DNA from: Phaseolus vulgaris
Taxonomy: Eukaryota; Streptophyta; Magnoliopsida; Fabales; Fabaceae
Reading direction: 5' to 3'
DNA length: 64,000 bases
Assembly (NCBI RefSeq): GCF_000499845.2
Contig: NC_023754.2
Coordinates: 24,710,611-24,774,610 of the forward strand
A program made the translations under genes and the position numbers. Positions within the stretch are counted from its first letter, which is position 1. Every line of letters starts with the position of its first letter. Below the pieces are notes generated by a model. That model ran no database searches and had not been told where the DNA came from. It saw nothing but the letters and a program-made list of their open reading frames with translations. Positions 38,001-50,054 of this stretch are shown here, in pieces.

Positions 38001-39735
38001 GGATATAAATAAGAGATATATTCTATGAATACATGTTTTACAGTTTCAAACCACCAGTTATCATTACTCCTAAGAAATAAATTTGAAGTACCTCAAGAAG
38101 CAAAATTTCATCATCTGCATTCCAGTCTGGGCAAATAAGAGGGAAAGACAAATTATCCTGTCAAAATAGAATCACATAACAAAATTTTCTTAAACAGCTT
38201 GGGACATTCATTTAAACATAAATTCTCACAAATCTAAATCATCTTTACACAAGGTAACAAAACAGTTTCAGAACAAAACTCCAATGAGACTTAAGTGAGT
38301 GATCCTGAAATAAAAAATCACACAACTTTCTATGTAATAAAAAATCCTTAAATTAAGAAAGCATTAAATAAAAACACGGGGAGATTAACAGTAACTGACC
38401 ATAACCCTGTAAGGATGGTTGCTTTTGTGAGGTGTCACCTCAGCTCCAACAGAAAAGCACTCTATACACAAGTCAAAATCTGGGCACATGGCGCACTTAA
38501 TTCTTATTTTTCCAGTTATATCTTTATTACAATAATTGCAGTGGTACAGAGCCTTTTTCCCTTCACCTGCTCCTTGGCCTAGTTCATGTGAAAACCAAAA
38601 AAAATCAAAAATCAATATTCATAAATCAACAAGGTAATCTAATGTCTAAGTAACTACTACAGCTATATTCTTTCATGTCTGAAAATTAATTAGTTTGGTT
38701 TCTTTAACCTAACAGGCATTCCACAAACCTTCCAGAAGAACCACACCAAATCACAACACAACCTTTCTTCTAGTTTCCTTTTATTGTAAATGGAAAAAGA
38801 AATTCAGGTCACACATACATAAAATCTTCAGCAAAAGACTATTGAGCACATGCATTGAGAAATAAGACTTTGTATTTGATGGACTTTGAAAACATAATTT
38901 AAAAGTTCCTTCAGTGATACACTGTAGTGACAAACCTAGTGCGCTCAACCTAAATACATCATAATATACCCATTGTCAAAATGTAGTACTAATAAATACA
39001 TGGAAACAGTTGTGATTATCTCAATTTACAACAATAAATTTGTACCCTAATAAGTGAGATAGGCTATATGAATCAACATGACATCAATAGGTTATGAAGA
39101 ATTTGTAACTGATCAATCATAATTATGAATTCTTCATAGCCAATTAACAACTATATTCACGGACAAATAGCACATACAATCAATTAAGTCCCACTGATGA
39201 CAATTTCCATGCATATCGACGAGGAGAGAAATAGGTGTGTTCTCACGTATTTCACAATCAAACAACCCCGAGAACCTCACCTTTTAAATAAACCCAATAA
39301 TTTCATAGTACATTGAAGGATCAAACTTATCCAGATACAGCCGAATAGTGCACAAAAATTACCTGCAGCTCCAGATTCAGAGTTTTCTCCACTAGCGGCA
39401 TTCTTTTTTCTCCTTGATCTACAGAGCCAAAAAACCAATTAAACAGATAAAACACAAGGGAAAAGGGAAAGGAAGCAAAGAAATGTTTAGTTGAGCATCA
39501 AAGTGTAAAATAAGCATAGCATTTTACTGCATTTGTGATCAGTTATACACATTCAAGAAGACATCAAGGTTCAATTGTAATTGTCATCTTTTCTCTCACA
39601 AGGAAATTGCATTTGGACCAAGGATTAAAATAGTTAAGTACAGTCAGGTAAAAGATAAGAAAATAAATTAAAAGAGAGAAACCTCTGATTGGGATCCTCA
39701 TCGGCGTGATGAAAATTCCCACGAGAACGACCCAT
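35091..39735 (-). CDS. ADA2B: Transcriptional adaptor ADA2b (SAGA histone acetyltransferase module)
   Basis: Thirteen exons join in phase: 39735-39683, 39418-39363, 38578-38400, 38157-38092, 37967-37842, 37752-37677, 37392-37332, 37255-37197, 37100-36996, 36774-36552, 36087-35877, 35721-35449 and 35285-35091, giving 560 residues from MGRSRGNF. A ZZ zinc finger spans about 45-92 (CNYCNKDITGKIRIKCAMC). A SANT/Myb domain follows (about 100-155; GLGNWTEVAEHVGTKNKE), then the ADA2 middle region (DPEYDNDAEQLLAEMEF, RLDERKRRKDF) and a C-terminal SWIRM domain (about 480-560, ending DRVYDMLIKKGIGLP). ADA2b bridges GCN5 and activators in the nuclear SAGA-type complex. The protein is longer than my recollection of Arabidopsis ADA2b (about 487 residues), mostly between SANT and the middle region (exons 7-9). 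No lesion is seen. Confidence 0.95.
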
Positions 39736-40250
39736 GATTCTCCGCAAGAACTCCTAAACGAATTTAAGTTCGTTGAAGCACAAGATCACGATGGAAGAAA
39801 GGGGACAACAATTATAATTTTTTAAGATAAAAACCCTAGATTTTTGTGATTACAATTGAGATAGGAATTTTTTATAAATATGGAAACTTGTAAGATGACG
39901 CTGAGGATTTGTAAGTGGGTTTTCTGTTTGGCGCTAAAAAGCAGTGGAAAAAAAAATGAGAGAGGAAATTGTCGAAGAGAACAGCAACAAAAGATTATGT
40001 TTTAGCGCTGCAAAGGGTCAAACCAAGTTGAGTTTGATGATGCCTGTGCGGAACTCAGCTACGAGGATTCTGCTTCAACTACAACTAATATATTTATATC
40101 TAACTTAAATAATAATAAATATTGCCCCTTTTAAATATATATATATTAATAAAAGATTTGAAAATATGTGAATGTGACATCATTGTAATAACATTCTTTT
40201 GTAACCAAAATTATTTTTACTTTTAATTCATAAGATTTATATATTTATCA

Positions 40251-40806
40251 TTAATGTAGAATACATCTAATCTATCTTAATCGAATCAATCAATTAAATA
40301 ATCAAAAATTTATTTTATATTATTATCTTGATAATATATATATATATTACAGAATATAATAGAAAACTAAGTGGATGCATAAATATTAAAATATATATAT
40401 CTATCAAAATATAATAATTAAATTCGATTTCAATATCATATTCTATAAATTAAAAGATAAATTTGACTAAAACATTTTTATGGTCATTAATGTAGAATAC
40501 ATCTAATCTATCTTAATCGAATCAATCAATTAAATAATCAAAAATTTATTTTATATTATTATCTTGATAATATATATATATATATTACAGAATATAATAG
40601 AAAACTAAGTGGATGCATAAATATTAAAATATACATATATCTATCAAAATATAATAATTAAATTCGATTTCAATATCATATTCTATAAATTAAAAGATAA
40701 ATTTGACTAAAACATTTTTATGGTCATTAAAGTAGAATACATCTAATCTATCTTAATCGAATCAATCAATTAAATAATCAAAAATTTATTTTATATTATT
40801 ATCTTG

Positions 40807-40841
<35 letters not shown>

Positions 40842-40978
40842 CAGAATATAATAGAAAACTAAGTGGATGCATAAATATTAAAATATATATATCTATCAAA
40901 ATATAATAATTAAATTCGATTTCAATATCGTATTCTATAAATTAAAAGATAAATTTGACTAAAACATTTTTATGGTCA
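40251..40978. repeat. Tandem repeat, 3 x ~236-252 bp
   Basis: Three nearly identical head-to-tail copies begin at 40251, 40487 and 40727. Each starts TTAA(T/A)GTAGAATACATCTAA and ends with TTTTATGGTCA. They differ mainly in the length of an internal (TA)n run before TTACAGAATATAATAG; the third copy is longest. The flanks are AT-rich intergenic DNA upstream of ADA2b. Confidence 0.92.
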
Positions 40979-41732
40979 ATTTCAACTAATTTATTTTTAA
41001 AAGAAAATAAAAAATGGTGGATTTGAGTTAATTTCTCTTCTTGAAATTTGTTTTTATTTTTATGTCACGATGAAACAAAATAAAATAAAAATTATTCTCT
41101 TTTTAATAATATTGTTTTGTTACCAGAAAATAATTAAATATTAGACTATATTTTATAAATAAATTGTTGCTATATGTGTAAATTTCATAAAAATGCAACT
41201 TATTCTACATGTATAATAAATTTAAAATGGTACATTTGATTTAGATAATATTTTTGAAATATAGGTATATGTTTAAAGGAAACTTATATTAGTTTCAAAA
41301 TATTGTCATACATTTATAATATATTTAAGATGTACTTATATATATAGAGAGAGGTCATTACTTATACAGTAAATTTTAAGAGTGAAAAAATATCAAAGTT
41401 AAACTTGAACTACCGTAAGTAGTAACATTAATAATTTGCTATCACCTAGTTATTAAAATTCAAAAAATGTTTTTGAAAATGTTTTTTCTTATATGCCTAA
41501 TTCACATTTTGTTATAAATAGAATAAAATTCAAACCTAGTGTACAGATTACAATTAAACTACTTTAGTTTTAAGGCAACACTTATTTTACCATATCAAAT
41601 TTGAACTGTATCTTGTATTTGATCTTGAAATGAAACACGAAAATATCTTTAAATAAAATGGAAGTAAAAATATAAATACATTTCATATTCCCTTCTTTAC
41701 CATATATTTCTGGATTTATTTCTCTAGAATGT

Positions 41733-42170
41733 TGACCCGTGGCACGAGAATATTTTCATTATTTTATATTTAAATAATAATATTATAATAAAAAATCTAT
41801 ACATAAAAATCATTGACTCAATTAAAATTATAAATCAAAATTACATCCATTATTCAATTATTAGTAAACAATTAAGAATACATCAAATAGATAAAAATAA
41901 AAATTTATAATTAAATTAAAAATAAATGTTTGATCATGTCTTATATTTATCGTGATAACAAATTACAAATATATTGATATTTATCTTTTCTCAAATTTAA
42001 AAGGTAGACTTGATTCATAAATAATAAAGTTCTATTGTGAAACTTTCAACTGAAGCATTTTCTTGTTCATCAAATTGCAAAAGGTGTTTTGTAGCTGGAA
42101 AAAATAAAGCATAGAGAATATTTTAATACAATATCTATGAGAAAAATATTCACGAGGTAGTAATAAATAA
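41733..42170 (+). mobile_element. Helitron-like terminal fragment (older copy)
   Basis: Begins GACCCGTGGCACGAGAATATTT and aligns by eye along ~430 bp with 56190-56645. Shared blocks include 'AAATTATAAATCAAAATTACAT', 'AGGTGTTTTGTAGCTGGAAA' (versus 'GGGGTGTTTTGTAGCTGCAA') and 'ACAATATCTATGAG'. The CCCGTG..CACGGG stem of the other copy is degraded here (CACGAG). The identity as a Helitron 5' end is inferred from resemblance to plant Helitron termini; the far end was not found. Confidence 0.5.
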
Positions 42171-42199
42171 AGTAATTTTATAAATCATATATTCATGTA

Positions 42200-43700
42200 A
42201 CTGTCTTTGACGTGTTAACCACATAGAAAATGGTAAACACATTGTTCCAAAATCAGCAAGCCATAACTTAAATGTATACTCTTACTATTCGAAATGAGAT
42301 TTTTATTTTTAAACTTTATTTGAATTTTTTTATTTTCAGAACATAATAATTTTTTTCAAATTTATTTTTTTCAGAATATATAATTTTTATTTATGGATTT
42401 TCATTTTCAAATATTTTTAAAATTTAAAAATATATAGAGTGCATGTTAAAAAAGTTTTGGTGTGGGGGAGAATTTGCCTGGCTGTAATTTCATGAATGTT
42501 CTTACCAATGTTTCTCTCATATCATCAGAGTCCATTTGTTGTTAGGCTGAATAATAATTATAATTTTTTTCTTCGCATTAAATTCATAATAAAACTTATG
42601 CAATCTGGTTTTATATACAATTTCATAGTTATCAATTATTTTTTCCATTAATTCTACTAAATATTTTTAATTTAATAAATTAATTCATTTGTTTGAAATT
42701 ATAAATTAGGAACATACATACACTACCTAAAGAGTAACTTATTAACTATCTAGTAACTTATATAGCTACCAACTGATTTATATAAATTAGTTTTTATCAA
42801 ATACAACGTAATCAACGTCAACAAAATATTATCAATCTAAATTTATGATAACATTATTTTAAAGTAGGAACCGACAAAAAAAAAAGAAGAGAGAGAAACG
42901 AGAAAAGAAAGTTTTGAAACGTTGTATTTTACTTTTCAATTATATTTTAAAATTATAAGATTTTGAATCCTATAACTATTATTTTGGTCCATATGTAACG
43001 ATAACAAAATATTAAAAGTAAGTTATCCATCTATTAAAAAATGTACCCATTACTGATTTATTTATTTTATTATTTATAATATAATTAGTTTTTCTTTTAT
43101 CTTAACATATAATTTATATAATTTTTTAGTTTTTTTTAATTCAAGTTATAAATTATATATTTGAACATAAAAACCAATACTACATATAAAATAACATAAG
43201 AAAACCCAGATTGCGCCTCTATTTCCCTTGATACTAAAATATATTTGTGAAATCTTAGGCTTCTGATTATGTGATACACACAATATAGAGTTGTTTTCTG
43301 ATTTAGTGAATTACAACTTTTTATACTTCTTTTAGTCTTTAATTCATTTCAAAATACTTCACATATAAACAAAGGTATTTAATACAGTACCATTGACACT
43401 AAAAGAATATAAAAGTTAAAAAAAATTGAGAGAAGGTTAGACTAAATATATATTAATTAAATGTTTATTAATCAGTGAGTCAAGATGTCAGAAGACTATT
43501 ATCTAGGAAACGGAAAAAAATACTTTTATTTTTGTTTTTTCTCATCTGTTTTGTATGTTAAAAATAAAATGAGTAATGATTATTTTTGAACTTTTTGAAG
43601 TTAAAATTTGAAGTGAGGACACAGGTTACGCGTGTGCAGTGAGTAGAAAATAAAAGAAAACAAGAGTTGAATGAAGAGAAGAGTGTCTGTTTTTGTTTGG
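42200..43700. other. Intergenic stretch
   Basis: AT-rich, with many A/T runs. No supported gene, RNA or element with clear ends. Confidence 0.55.
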
Positions 43701-43738
43701 TAATTTTCAATCACTCAAAAACCAAAGCCCGCGCCCAA

Positions 43739-43744
43739 CACGTG
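43739..43744. promoter_or_regulatory. G-box (distal) upstream of the coiled-coil gene
   Basis: CACGTG in CAACACGTGAAA, about 165 bp before the ATG at 43908. It is paired with another G-box 59 bp further down. Use by bZIP/bHLH factors is inferred only. Confidence 0.4.
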
Positions 43745-43797
43745 AAAATATTTGAATTCCTACAGCGCCAGAGGAACACAAACACCCCATCACCTGC

Positions 43798-43803
43798 CAC
43801 GTG
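43798..43803. promoter_or_regulatory. G-box (proximal, ABRE-like) upstream of the coiled-coil gene
   Basis: CACGTG in GCCACGTGTCC, about 105 bp before the ATG at 43908. The CCACGTGTC context is that of abscisic-acid response elements. The spacing of two G-boxes in a core promoter suggests light or ABA regulation; untested. Confidence 0.45.
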
Positions 43804-43907
43804 TCCCTAACCACGACATCCTCTTACTAAAACAAACACTTCCCACTCCTCAAAACTGCTAACCCTTGGCTTCTTCTTATTCAGTTTCAATTTTGAAACA
43901 GTTCTGA

Positions 43908-46202
43908 ATGGCTTCCTCCGGTGCGAAACCTTCTTCGCGTTACAGTTCCTACGATTCACGCTCTTCCACCTCCTCTCATTTCTCTGACCCTTCTTCCTCC
44001 CATGAATTCAACAACCCCAGAACCAAACCCACTTCCTCACGCGCCCTCGTCAAGACCAAACCCTCTCACACCGCCAAGGTGGACCCCACCTTCACCACCA
44101 TGGTCAAGAAGTTCATGGACCGCAAGCCCAAGTCCTCCTCCGCCACCGCCACCAGGTTGATTATTCCCTCCGATTTGTTGGTGCAGGATTTGAAGAAGGA
44201 CGCCAAGAGAGTGGCGGGCTTCTCTACTCTGCAGAAGAAGCTCTTCGGAAAGGGCGGTTCCGAGAAGAAGGAGAAGGTGAAGGCCTTGACGGAGGTCAAA
44301 AACAACACCAGGACATTGGCCATGGTGCTGAGGAGCGAGAGGGAGCTTCTCAGCATCAACAAGGAGCACGATGAGCAGATTTCCCATCTCAACCAAATGC
44401 TTGAGGACAAGAACAAAGAGGTAAAATACTCAAATGTGTTTGTTGGAGATCTCAATATAGTTAAACAATGCAATGTATCTTGGAGACAAACTTAACCTCA
44501 TGAACTAGTTTTTCAATCGGTCTATTTTTAGATCCAGATTTTAGTATTTATGGGAGTTTATCCTGTTGATTATGTGTTTCTGGACTTATCGGATTTTTGT
44601 CACTTGATTGTTACCATACCAGCAAATATCACATTCAGTATACAATTCCTACTTTGAAAACTGAGTTTTTTCTGTAGTGATTGTTATTGAGCTCACAGTA
44701 GTCTGATTACTCTTATTTAATCGTGATCAGACCATTTGTGGATGAGTGCAAGTCAAATTCTTATAGCGTTGTGTTGTGTTGGGTCTGATTCACCCAAGAA
44801 ATGGGAATTGAAATCATGCATTTTGAATTTGCAGGTGGAGAAGTTGAAGGACTTGTGTTTGAAGCAAAGGGAGGAGATCAAGTCGTTGAAGAATGCGATA
44901 CTGTTCCCTGATGTTATGAATTCTCAGCTTCAAGAGCTTCTAGAGAAGCAAGGTTCGGAGCTGAAGCAGGCCAAAGTGGTTATTCCAGCTCTGCAACAGC
45001 AGGTTTTTTCTCTCACCGGTCAGCTTCAAACCCTTGCGGAGGATCTTGCCGAGGTACACATAACTTGCATCCTTGTATATATGCCATCAAATTGTTGTCA
45101 TTTGTCACACAAATGCAGGTTATTGAAATTAGATACTGATTGAGGTGGAAACGTTTCAGCTATACATGGTTATGTTTTTTTTTATTGAATTGGATCTTCT
45201 TTTTTATCTTAAATAAATGAAGAAAAGGTAGTATTACCGATTTGGAAGGAGCCAGTGTACTATGATATTTAGGGTGTGTTTGATTTCTGTTTTAAAAACT
45301 GTTTTCAAATTTTCAAACTCAGCTGGTGGAAGGCCAAAAGTAGAGGGTGGAATTCAAGGAGGGGTTCAATGAAATGAAAGATAGAGAAGAAGAGAAAACA
45401 TCTAATTGCATTTGTTTTTTGATTTTTAAAGTTGTTGCTTTGGAAGCAATAACAAAACTTCATAAATTTTGAATGAAAAATTGATTGTTGAGTAGACTGT
45501 GATTGTATTTCTTGTTTTTTTCCTTCTTTGTTTATATTTTTCATTTGCTTTTGTTAGGTGAAGGCTGATAAATATTCAGCCAAAGCAGGTCTTCTCGGTT
45601 ATGGAAGTTCTCCGAGGACACCAACACATGTCCGGGAAGATGCTTGCAACTCCTGGGTAAGCTTGCAGTTAGTCAAAATACAATTGAAATTTCATAATCA
45701 AAGTCCTGCTATCAGCCAAAGAAGATACATCCTTAGGCAACTCTATTATTATCTTCCACATTACAAGCGTTTTGGTTAATCTGCTCAGCAATTCATGCAG
45801 GAATTCAGCTCTGATGACCAGTCCGATGACCTATTACTAAAGGATCTCAATCCCTGCTTAACACCGTTCACCGCTAAATCAAGATCAAAGGTGATTAACT
45901 TCTCCATTACTTTGTTGTAAAATTTCCAGTGTTCCTCAAATTGTTTTTTTATTATCAAATGAGTCCATTTTGTGCAGGAATTTGAGGGTAGGGGCTCTGG
46001 CTCTATACTTGATGAAAGCTTATCCGAGGATGATGCTAAAGTATATCCTGAGATGAATTTTAGCTCTCTTGATCACAACTTTTCCAAAAGTTCTGACTGT
46101 TGCCATAATTCCAGCAAAAGAAGTGTCGCAACCAAAGCAGGTCGAAGATCTGATGAGAGCAAATTAGCCTATGGAGGTAGAATGAATCATAAATTTGCAT
46201 AA
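43908..46202 (+). CDS. Conserved plant coiled-coil protein, unnamed
   Basis: Five exons join in phase 0: 43908-44420, 44835-45053, 45558-45656, 45801-45890 and 45978-46202, giving 381 residues. A serine-rich N-terminus (MASSGAKPSSRYSSYDSRSS) leads to a basic block (VDPTFTTMVKKFMDRKPKSS). A long coiled coil follows, about 115-245 (ALTEVKNNTRTLAMVLRSER, EVEKLKDLCLKQREEIKSLK, ILFPDVMNSQLQELLEKQGS). Then come SPRTPTHV, an acidic patch (SSDDQSDDLLLKDLNPCLTP) and a serine-rich tail (SKSSDCCHNSSKRS). I recognise this as a conserved single-copy-type plant family but cannot name a function. Heptads, basic N-terminus and SP/TP sites would fit a cytoskeletal or scaffold role. All junctions are canonical and the frame is intact. 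Confidence 0.9.
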
Positions 46203-46249
46203 ATAATCTCAATCCCTGCCCCTTGTTGGGATTTCTTATTTCTTTTCCC

Positions 46250-47150
46250 TTTTACCATCTTTCAGTTTTGTCATTATTATACCGTCAATATTTCTGTTTC
46301 AAGAAGTTGGACATTGTCTCTTTGAAACATGTAAGATTAAATCACTCCTCGTTGTATATTGTGCACGTTGGCAGTGAATAAGGCCTCAAAATTCACAGAT
46401 CCTTGGAAATATTGCTAGAAAATTCGATGTTACAAAGTACAAATTCCTACATTTTAGATTTTTAGTCTTGCAAAAGAATAATCAATCTCAAATTTTACAT
46501 TTGATCTACGATTAGGTCGCCTCCATTTACCCTTTGTATCATTCGAGGTTCTTGTCCAATTAACAAATTTATATGATAATGTAAATCTAGTCTCTAACAA
46601 TTTTAATTACAATAAATAGGAACCAATTCTTGGGCCATATTTATGTGGAATACAAGAGTGCCAGTAGATTCAAATGCTTTAGTATTTTATATCATATTTT
46701 ATTGTGTTTCACTATACAAAATATTCACGATTTTCGGTTAAGAGTATAAGCTCTTCTATACATTACTTATATCTATGTTCAACAACCAAGGTGTTTTGGT
46801 CTATGTATCCAAATTATGAGACTTTCTTAAACAATGTAAGAGATATTTTCATCTCTTTTCAATTATAAATCTATCCTTTTGTTATACAAATAAATTATTT
46901 TATATCGCAATGCAAAAATATCTCGTTGGCTACGGGTTTGTGACTTGGAGCATTTGGAATTGAGCGCATTGACTTGAGGAATGAAACAGGTAAATAAATG
47001 ACATAAGAAATGAAATATTCATCTATCAGCAAAGTTAAATTCTGATTTCACTCTTTATCAACCAACGCTGATCTAAAGTGAATTATTATGTTTTCTAGAT
47101 ACCTACTTGTTACACATATAACACTCGTTATATATATAACATATATAATA
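46250..47150. other. Interval between convergent coiled-coil and RAMP4 genes
   Basis: Contains the 3' ends of both genes and AT-rich spacer. No further gene is visible. Confidence 0.5.
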
Positions 47151-47172
47151 CTTCACAAACATTCCTCCACCC

Positions 47173-48632
47173 TTAAACCATCCCACGACTTGAAGCTGTC
47201 CTAATGATCTGAAACAGAGCTGTCAACAAAACAACAACCATTCATATCTTCACTGAAACAAGTAACCATTTACAAAGAAATAAACAAATATCCACTGAAC
47301 TTTATCCAATCTTAAGCTTGACAAATACAATATATCTTATATAATAATTCAAAATATGATCTGCAATATATCTTATGTTTTATTTTCAAAAAAATATTGG
47401 CAAATCAGTTAAATTTTCAGCATGAAAACTGTGGATGAGAAAACAATGCATAGTCCTAAACCTGTAAATGTAGCGATAAATTGTAATGACTCAATTTTTA
47501 ATTAAAATGAGACGGAGTGATTAAGTATGAATGATTTGTTTTATCACTCGCACGTGAGTATTAGATTATTGATTAATTAAAGGGTATAAAACTGAAGTAG
47601 CCTTTAACTGCAATAAAAATGTTAAGGAAGCAGGAGAACTTACATGATCCAACGACAACAAAGACGAAGAACCCAAGAACAATCGGGCCCACAGGGTATG
47701 AATATCCTTTCTTAGTGCTTTCTGATCCTTTTTTGCTAATATTCCTTTCAAACCTTGCGATTTTCCTGTCTGCTAGGCGCCTTGAAGTAGTCTATGAAAT
47801 CAAAGTTAAAGCAAACACCAGAAATATCACCAATCATACAATTGACAAATAACTCAGCTCAGTACTTTGCAAGAGAAAGCACAACCAAAAGGCATAAAGA
47901 TAAAAAACAGAAGGCTCCAAAACCAAAATCCAAAACATCAAAGATCAAAATTTGGAAAATGGTCCTTTTTTTTATGACATCTGTAACCGCAATTCCCAAA
48001 AGCAAAAAGAGAAAAAAAGAAAAGGATGGACAGCATTTGTAGGGTTTAGGTACTCCAAATCCAAATTCTATGATATTGCTGCTATTTTATATATACTTAT
48101 TTTACTTTTGTAAGTGCAGTTTGATCGTTCACATTCCTTTCTTTAAATTTGAAAATAATAACATAGAGCAATGTCAGTCACAATCAAAACCGTGAACTGT
48201 CTGTGAAAAATGTTATTTTGCCTATGAATTGGATTAAAAAAACATGGCAATATAAGAAATTACACTTTTTATACTGGTTTGCTAAGATTCTTTTGCTGGG
48301 TTACCTTCAAAAACTATGATCAAGTAAACTCAAGAAATCAGGTTTTCAAACGCCTCTGCAATTCAAAGAAATTACAAACTCCCAAAATCCACTTTTTCTT
48401 TTCCCTATTATCAGTCAGATATATGATCGTTTTTGAGCTAAAGAGAAAAAGAGTATGAAAGAAAACCACATAGAAAGGAGGTTTCAAGAATGAAGTGGCC
48501 ACAAAGGCAAATAAGTCAACAGGATCTCAGTGACAATCAACAAAATAGAAAAGTAATAGCAACAAATTAATCAGAAACAAAAAAACCAACAAAAATCATT
48601 AAAAAGAGAAGGAGGGAGAGAAACTTTACCAT
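47173..48632 (-). CDS. RAMP4: RAMP4/SERP-type ER membrane protein
   Basis: Three small exons give 65 residues: the ATG alone at 48632-48630, then 47791-47644 and 47219-47173. The joined product begins MTTSRRLADRKIARFERNIS, contains KKGSESTKKGYSYPVGP, then one transmembrane helix (about 38-58, IVLGFFVFVVVGSSLFQII) and ends RTASSRGMV. This fits the stress-associated ER protein (SERP1/RAMP4, yeast Ysy6) family, tail-anchored proteins at the translocon thought to protect nascent membrane proteins under ER stress. The usual family length is about 65-68. The donor after the start codon is ATG|GTAAAG, so only the initiator codon lies in exon 1. All phases agree. Confidence 0.88.
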
Positions 48633-48899
48633 AGTGGCAGTAGTGAGGAGATTAGAGAGCAACGGAAGAAGGGTTTAGAAGTATTTAAATTGTTGTAAAA
48701 TGATGAAACAGTGGAAGTTGAACACTGTTTTTTGGTACTTATAATGAGAAGGGTATGGGCATTTGAGTGTGGTATGTCACGTAGCAATGAGTGTGTCACC
48801 TCCTTAAGCTGACTCGTGGAGATTATCAAAACCCTTCTTCTTCTTCTTTCTATCTGCGTTTGTGTTACCACTGACTCATATTAAATGCTTTGTAATTAG

Positions 48900-50014
48900 G
48901 AGCGTTACAATGGGTAATTTGGGAGTTTGTCTTATCAACGGATCCGTTGCAAACGGAATTAAATTTATCTTATTGCATGTTTCGTAAGTATTTCTACAAT
49001 TAACTCTCAAATAAATTCTGTTTGACTTTTGTCTACACTAATACAAATCATGATGAAACTTACCTTTAATAATTTTATTCAATTTTAATATACTTTTATT
49101 ATTATTATTTTTAAATATGGCTATATATTAATCCTACACTAGTTTGGTTACATTTTATTTTACAATATATATGAATTTCGGTTAAATATTGGGTAACGTA
49201 AATTGGAAACCAATATTAGTTTATTAGTTAAATTGGAATCCAATTTTTTAAGTGGCTTGGGAATGAGAAAAATTATAGTTGAAAAATATCCAATTAGTCA
49301 TATTAAATATGATAATATTGAATAAATATTTATATTTAATGTTATTTTGCAGTCATATTTATTTATAGTATATCAATTATGATATTTATTAGTATAATGT
49401 AATATATAAAAAATAAATAGAGTTGAGCACAAATATTAAATGAATAATTTAATCTTTATTTCAATTTTACATTTTTATTAATTATAATAATCTCCATTCA
49501 ATCTCTACCATTATTCATACTTAATAAAAAGTTCATAAAATATATTAAATCTGGGGAATATTACATTTGACCAAATTGTATAATCTCGGGATCATTTACC
49601 AATAAAGTTTATAGATGGGATATGTTTCAATGTATGTTTGTTTGTATCTTTAAAAAATTATTACAAGAATATTACAACCAGAAAAAAATATATGCTTGTT
49701 TTCTATTTCTTTATTCGTCGTCTCTTTTAAAATAAATTTACTTAACATGATTTTTTTAATAAATAATTATTTATGACAAATTTTTTAAAACAAGTAAACA
49801 AACATACCTACTATTATTAATAAATATGGAATGTTTCATTATTGAGAAGTCAAATTTAATTATATTAATGAATACAATATTTCTTTTAAATGATATGTTT
49901 ATAGAATTCAATAGAATTAATTATTGAAAAATTAATACATATACATATTTAAATATTCTTTATGTTTTTACTATTTAAATTAAATATACTTTTTTAGAAA
50001 AAAGTTAAAATTGA

Positions 50015-50054
<40 letters not shown>

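Noticed and set aside
44037..44473. Long minus-strand frames of 119 and 135 codons
   Set aside because: Antisense shadows of exon 1 of the coiled-coil gene.
47566..47751. 61-codon minus-strand frame beginning MKGILAKKDQK
   Set aside because: It is the wrong frame over RAMP4 exon 2; the correct frame gives the conserved ER protein.
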